NCBI RefSeq assembly: GCF_003044065.1 | Contig: NZ_PZJJ01000009.1 | Coordinates: 1-64,000, forward strand | Length of the DNA: 64,000 nt | Origin: Alkalicoccus saliphilus | GTDB taxonomy: Bacteria; Bacillota; Bacilli; Bacillales; Salisediminibacteriaceae | Reading direction: 5' to 3' | Part shown: positions 60,977 to 64,000 of the stretch, piece after piece | How the letters are laid out: each line of letters starts with the position of its first letter | Position numbering within the stretch: position 1 is the stretch's first letter | The notes under the pieces: model-generated | What the model was told of the DNA's origin: nothing | What the model saw: the letters and a program-made list of their open reading frames with translations, nothing else | Databases searched by the model: none | Made by a program: the position numbers and the translations under genes

Positions 60977-62254
60977 ATGAACATTTTGGTTGTCGGCGGC
61001 GGCGGACGTGAGCATGCCCTGGCGTGGAAGCTGGCCCAGTCGGATCATATAACGGAAGTAATTATTGCACCCGGCAGTGATGCAGCTGCCCAGATGATGG
61101 ACTGCCGGGTGGAAGAAATACAGGCAGATGATCATGAAGGACTTGTGCAGCTTGCTCTTGAAGAGGAGATCGAACTTGCAGTCATCGGGCCGGAGCAGCC
61201 GCTGACAGAAGGGCTTGCCGACAAAATGAAAGAAGCCGGTATCCCCGTGTTCGGACCCTCCAAAGCAGCTGCCCGGCTTGAAGGAAGCAAGCAGTTCGCT
61301 AAAGAATTGATGCAGAAATACGGAATTCCAACGGCCGCATCCGGCTATTTTACGAATCTCGAAGAAGCGAAGGAATACGTCCGCGAGCAGGGGACTCCAA
61401 TAGTCATTAAAGCTGACGGCCTGGCAGCAGGAAAAGGGGTAACAGTAGCTGCAGACGAAGAAGAGGCGTTTAAAGCACTGGAACTCATTCTTTCGGAAGA
61501 AGCTTTTGGCGAAGCCGGTTCTTCCGTTGTGATCGAAGAATGTCTGACTGGAGAAGAAGTATCCTATATGGCACTCGTGAACGGAAATACCGTGGTGCCG
61601 CTGCTTCCTGCTCAGGATCATAAACGGGCTTTCGAAGGCGACAAAGGCCCGAATACTGGAGGGATGGGAGCTTATTCTCCTGTGCCGCACATTGACGAGG
61701 AAATTCTGCGCCGTGCGGAAGAAGAGATTTTATGGCCGGCCGCTGAAGCGATGGTAAAGGAAGGGACCCCTTTTACCGGTGTACTGTACGCCGGCCTGAT
61801 GATTACGGAGGACGGCCCGAAAGTCATCGAATTCAATGCCCGCTTCGGAGATCCGGAAGCCCAGGTCGTACTGCCGCTGATGGAAAGCGATCTTGTCGAT
61901 GTACTTCTTCAAGTGCTCGACGGAAAAACACCGGACATTAAGTGGAGTGGAGAATCATGCGCCGGGGTGGTAGTCGCATCAGAAGGGTATCCGGGAAGCT
62001 ACGAAAAAGGCATTCCGTTTACGATGCCGATGACGCGCTCCGACGAAAAACAGCAGTTTTTCCATGCAGGAACAAAAGTAAATAGTGAAAAAGTCGGCTG
62101 GCTGACGACAGGGGGACGTGTTATGCTCCTTTCCTCGCAGGCGCCGACTCTGGAAGAAGCTCTTCGTATGACTTATGAAGTGCTTGATTCCAAAGAGTGG
62201 GACGGCCTGTTTTACCGTAAGGATATCGGCCATCGTCTCCTGAAAACGGAATAA
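60977..62254 (+). CDS. purD: GAR synthetase
   Basis: A 425-residue ATP-grasp ligase joining glycine to phosphoribosylamine. VVGGGGREHALAWKLAQS, GPEQPLTEGLADKM, IKADGLAAGKGV and FNARFGDPEAQVVLP are the signatures. ATG at 60977 with AGAAGGAGG upstream, 58 bases after purH, the largest gap inside the operon, with no promoter seen there. Last gene of the operon. Confidence 0.96.
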   Translation: MNILVVGGGGREHALAWKLAQSDHITEVIIAPGSDAAAQMMDCRVEEIQADDHEGLVQLALEEEIELAVIGPEQPLTEGLADKMKEAGIPVFGPSKAAARLEGSKQFAKELMQKYGIPTAASGYFTNLEEAKEYVREQGTPIVIKADGLAAGKGVTVAADEEEAFKALELILSEEAFGEAGSSVVIEECLTGEEVSYMALVNGNTVVPLLPAQDHKRAFEGDKGPNTGGMGAYSPVPHIDEEILRRAEEEILWPAAEAMVKEGTPFTGVLYAGLMITEDGPKVIEFNARFGDPEAQVVLPLMESDLVDVLLQVLDGKTPDIKWSGESCAGVVVASEGYPGSYEKGIPFTMPMTRSDEKQQFFHAGTKVNSEKVGWLTTGGRVMLLSSQAPTLEEALRMTYEVLDSKEWDGLFYRKDIGHRLLKTE

Positions 62255-62320
62255 ACGTATGTAACGATATTTCCTCAACCTTTTTAAGGAGGGGATGTCC
62301 CATAAGGGATGGAGCACAAA

Positions 62321-62350
62321 CCCTGTCAGATAAATCTCTGTCTGACAGGG
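62321..62350 (+). terminator. hairpin after purD
   Basis: A perfect 10-bp stem pairs CCCTGTCAGA (62321-62330) with TCTGACAGGG (62341-62350). Only three T follow, so by itself it is a weak terminator, but it could protect the mRNA end. Confidence 0.5.
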
Positions 62351-62387
62351 TTTGACAACCTTGGTCCGGCTCCACTCGTGTTTTTCA

Positions 62388-62425
62388 GGCTGTCTCTATG
62401 AACCATTTGAGACAGCCTCTTTTTT
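62388..62425 (+). terminator. purine operon terminator
   Basis: GGCTGTCTC (62388-62396) pairs with GAGACAGCC (62409-62417), followed by TCTTTTTT. It is the likely end of the operon transcript. Confidence 0.82.
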
Positions 62426-62516
62426 ATTTGACTGTCTTGAAAATAAAAGAAATAAATAAGAGCCGGACGACTTCGTTTCAAAATGGGATAATTCATTTGT
62501 ATTTATCTGCTGAAAA

Positions 62517-64000
62517 TCATATAAACAAAGCATTCATTTCCTGCGACCTGAACAATTCACTGTACGTTTTATATCCTCCGCTTAAGTTTCTAGCTTCAAT
62601 TCCATTTTCTTTAAGAATCCGTACAGCAATATATCCTCTCAAACCAACCTGGCACGTAATATTTACCGGCTTGTCTTTCGGGAAATCTGCGAGACGCTCT
62701 CTTAAACTATCCAAGTCTATATTTACTGCCCCCGGTACCGAACCTTTTTTAAACTCTTCGGGAGTTCTTACATCGACCAGCATTTCTCCCGCTTCTATAC
62801 GTTTATTTATTTCCCACGCATGTACTACATCTATTTCTTCTTCAGCGACGTGGGAAGCAGCATATCCTAACATATTCACCGGATCTTTAGCGGAAGAATA
62901 TGGGGGAGCGTAGGAAAGTTCGATTTCCTGCAGGTCAAAAACGGTAAGATTTCCTCTTATTGCTGTCGATATAACGTCCACCCGCTTATCTACTCCTTCT
63001 TTACCGACAGCCTGCACACCGAGTATGGTTCCCTGTCCGGGATCAAAAAGCAGCTTCATCGAAATTTGTTCAGCGCCGGGATAGTATCCGGCATGAGAAA
63101 GCGGATGAATGTGAACGGCCTTATAATTTATTCCTGCCTCACGGAGCTGTTTTTCATTTTTTCCTGCAGAAGCTGCCGTTAAATCAAAAACTTTCGCAAT
63201 AGCGGTGCCGAGTGTTCCGGGATAAGCTGCAGGTTTCCCGCTGATAGTATCAGCCACAATTCTTCCTTGACGATTTGCCGGCCAGGCCAGTGGAACGACG
63301 ACAGGTTTTTGTAAGATATAATCAATGGTTTCAACAGCATCCCCAACAGCGTATATATAAGGATCGTCTGTCTGAAGATATTCGTCAACGATAATTCCAC
63401 CACGTTCCCCGAGAGCGAGACCTGCCTGTTCAGCCAGTTTATTTTCAGGTGTTACCCCAATGGATAGAATGGTCAAATCGCTGGACAGCTCTTTTCCACT
63501 AGAGAGAATAATCTTATTCCCTTTTTGACGGAATTCTTTTACTCCATCATTTAAATACAACTCTGCGAAATCTCTTACCCTGTTCTCCACAATAGAAGCC
63601 ATTTCTTTATCCAGCGGTGCCATAATCTGGTCTGCCATTTCTACTATTGTTACGTCCATCCCGCAGGCATAAAGGTTTTCGGCCATCTCCAGCCCAATAA
63701 ATCCGCCGCCGACGATAACCGCCTGTGCTGGCTTTCTCTCTTCGATCCATCCATTAATTTGATCCGTGTCAGGAATATTTCTTAAAGTAAAAAGATTTTC
63801 GGACTCTTTTAAACCTGGAATAGGCGGGATTACCGGTCTGGCACCTGGTGACAATAGGAGCTTATCGTATGATTCTGTGTATTCTTTTCCAGTAGGAAGG
63901 TGAACTGCGGTAACTGTTTTAGTATTTCGGTTGATGGACGTAACTTCCGTTTCGTTACGTATATCCATGGCAAATCTTTTGGACATGCCTTCGACTGTCT
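62517..64000 (-). CDS. CoA-disulfide reductase-rhodanese fusion (partial)
   Basis: The gene runs off the right edge, so the 5' end with the N-terminal FAD motif and the active-site cysteine is not seen. The visible ~494 residues hold the NAD(P)H domain (AVIVGGGFIGLEMAENL), the second FAD motif (YIYAVGDAVE), the dimerisation domain (SHAGYYPGAEQI...MKLLFDP) and a C-terminal rhodanese domain (MLVDVRTPEEFKKGSVPGAVNIDL) with its own cysteine in ITCQVGLRG. This order matches CoADR-RHD proteins that reduce CoA-disulfide, CoA-persulfide or polysulfide. It faces convergently toward purD. Confidence 0.85.
   Translation of the reverse strand, partial: TVEGMSKRFAMDIRNETEVTSINRNTKTVTAVHLPTGKEYTESYDKLLLSPGARPVIPPIPGLKESENLFTLRNIPDTDQINGWIEERKPAQAVIVGGGFIGLEMAENLYACGMDVTIVEMADQIMAPLDKEMASIVENRVRDFAELYLNDGVKEFRQKGNKIILSSGKELSSDLTILSIGVTPENKLAEQAGLALGERGGIIVDEYLQTDDPYIYAVGDAVETIDYILQKPVVVPLAWPANRQGRIVADTISGKPAAYPGTLGTAIAKVFDLTAASAGKNEKQLREAGINYKAVHIHPLSHAGYYPGAEQISMKLLFDPGQGTILGVQAVGKEGVDKRVDVISTAIRGNLTVFDLQEIELSYAPPYSSAKDPVNMLGYAASHVAEEEIDVVHAWEINKRIEAGEMLVDVRTPEEFKKGSVPGAVNIDLDSLRERLADFPKDKPVNITCQVGLRGYIAVRILKENGIEARNLSGGYKTYSELFRSQEMNALFI

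Overview
The window reads as chromosomal DNA from a Bacillaceae bacterium, probably a halophilic or alkaliphilic relative of Bacillus. The evidence is strong GGAGG ribosome sites with some GTG/TTG starts, the order yeaC-yeaD-yebA-guaA-pbuG-yeb genes-purEKBCSQLFMNHD known from Bacillus subtilis, guanine riboswitches, PurR-type boxes, a Rex operator, and homologues of YpjP, YebG, YneR and BdhA. Many products are rich in Glu/Asp, which fits a salt-adapted organism (inference). I saw no tRNA, rRNA, IS element, prophage or CRISPR array.

Region 1 (1-16 kb): after a two-gene minus-strand unit (DUF192 protein plus a 68-residue protein) come two complete tandem copies of a Gram-positive Tad/Flp pilus locus (1094-8281 and 8528-15955). 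Each has the same nine genes in the same order: Flp pilin, prepilin peptidase, TadE pseudopilin, TadG-like protein, CpaB-like protein without a SAF domain, TadZ/CpaE, TadA/CpaF ATPase, TadB, TadC. In both, an intrinsic terminator sits between the pilin and the assembly genes, and another follows tadC.

Region 2 (16-38 kb): a mosaic of short transcription units for metabolism and stress. It holds a MOSC protein, a pseudouridine synthase, a membrane rhodanese, a squalene/phytoene-synthase-like protein, Rex-box-preceded butanediol dehydrogenase, a thioredoxin-like protein, a 7Fe-type ferredoxin with YneR, an SDR, a Usp-like protein, a SRAP protein, an endonuclease VIII-like glycosylase, a TauE exporter, Maa, an acyl-CoA dehydrogenase, a TraB/PrgY protein, YpjP, CydDC, an amidase, a YeeE/YedE transporter and several small proteins. 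Several of these genes have sigma-B-like promoter candidates upstream.

Region 3 (38-62 kb): the yeaCD-yebA operon, then guaA, pbuG, a few yeb-type genes (one with a broken frame at an A8 run), and the twelve-gene purine operon making IMP. guaA, pbuG and purE each have a guanine riboswitch followed by a terminator; pbuG and purE also have a pair of inverted PurBoxes just upstream of the -35. The window ends inside a CoA-disulfide reductase-rhodanese fusion on the minus strand.

The best candidate for something not well described is the pair of compact monoderm Tad loci with shared unusual features. The rest is mostly recognisable Bacillaceae content.
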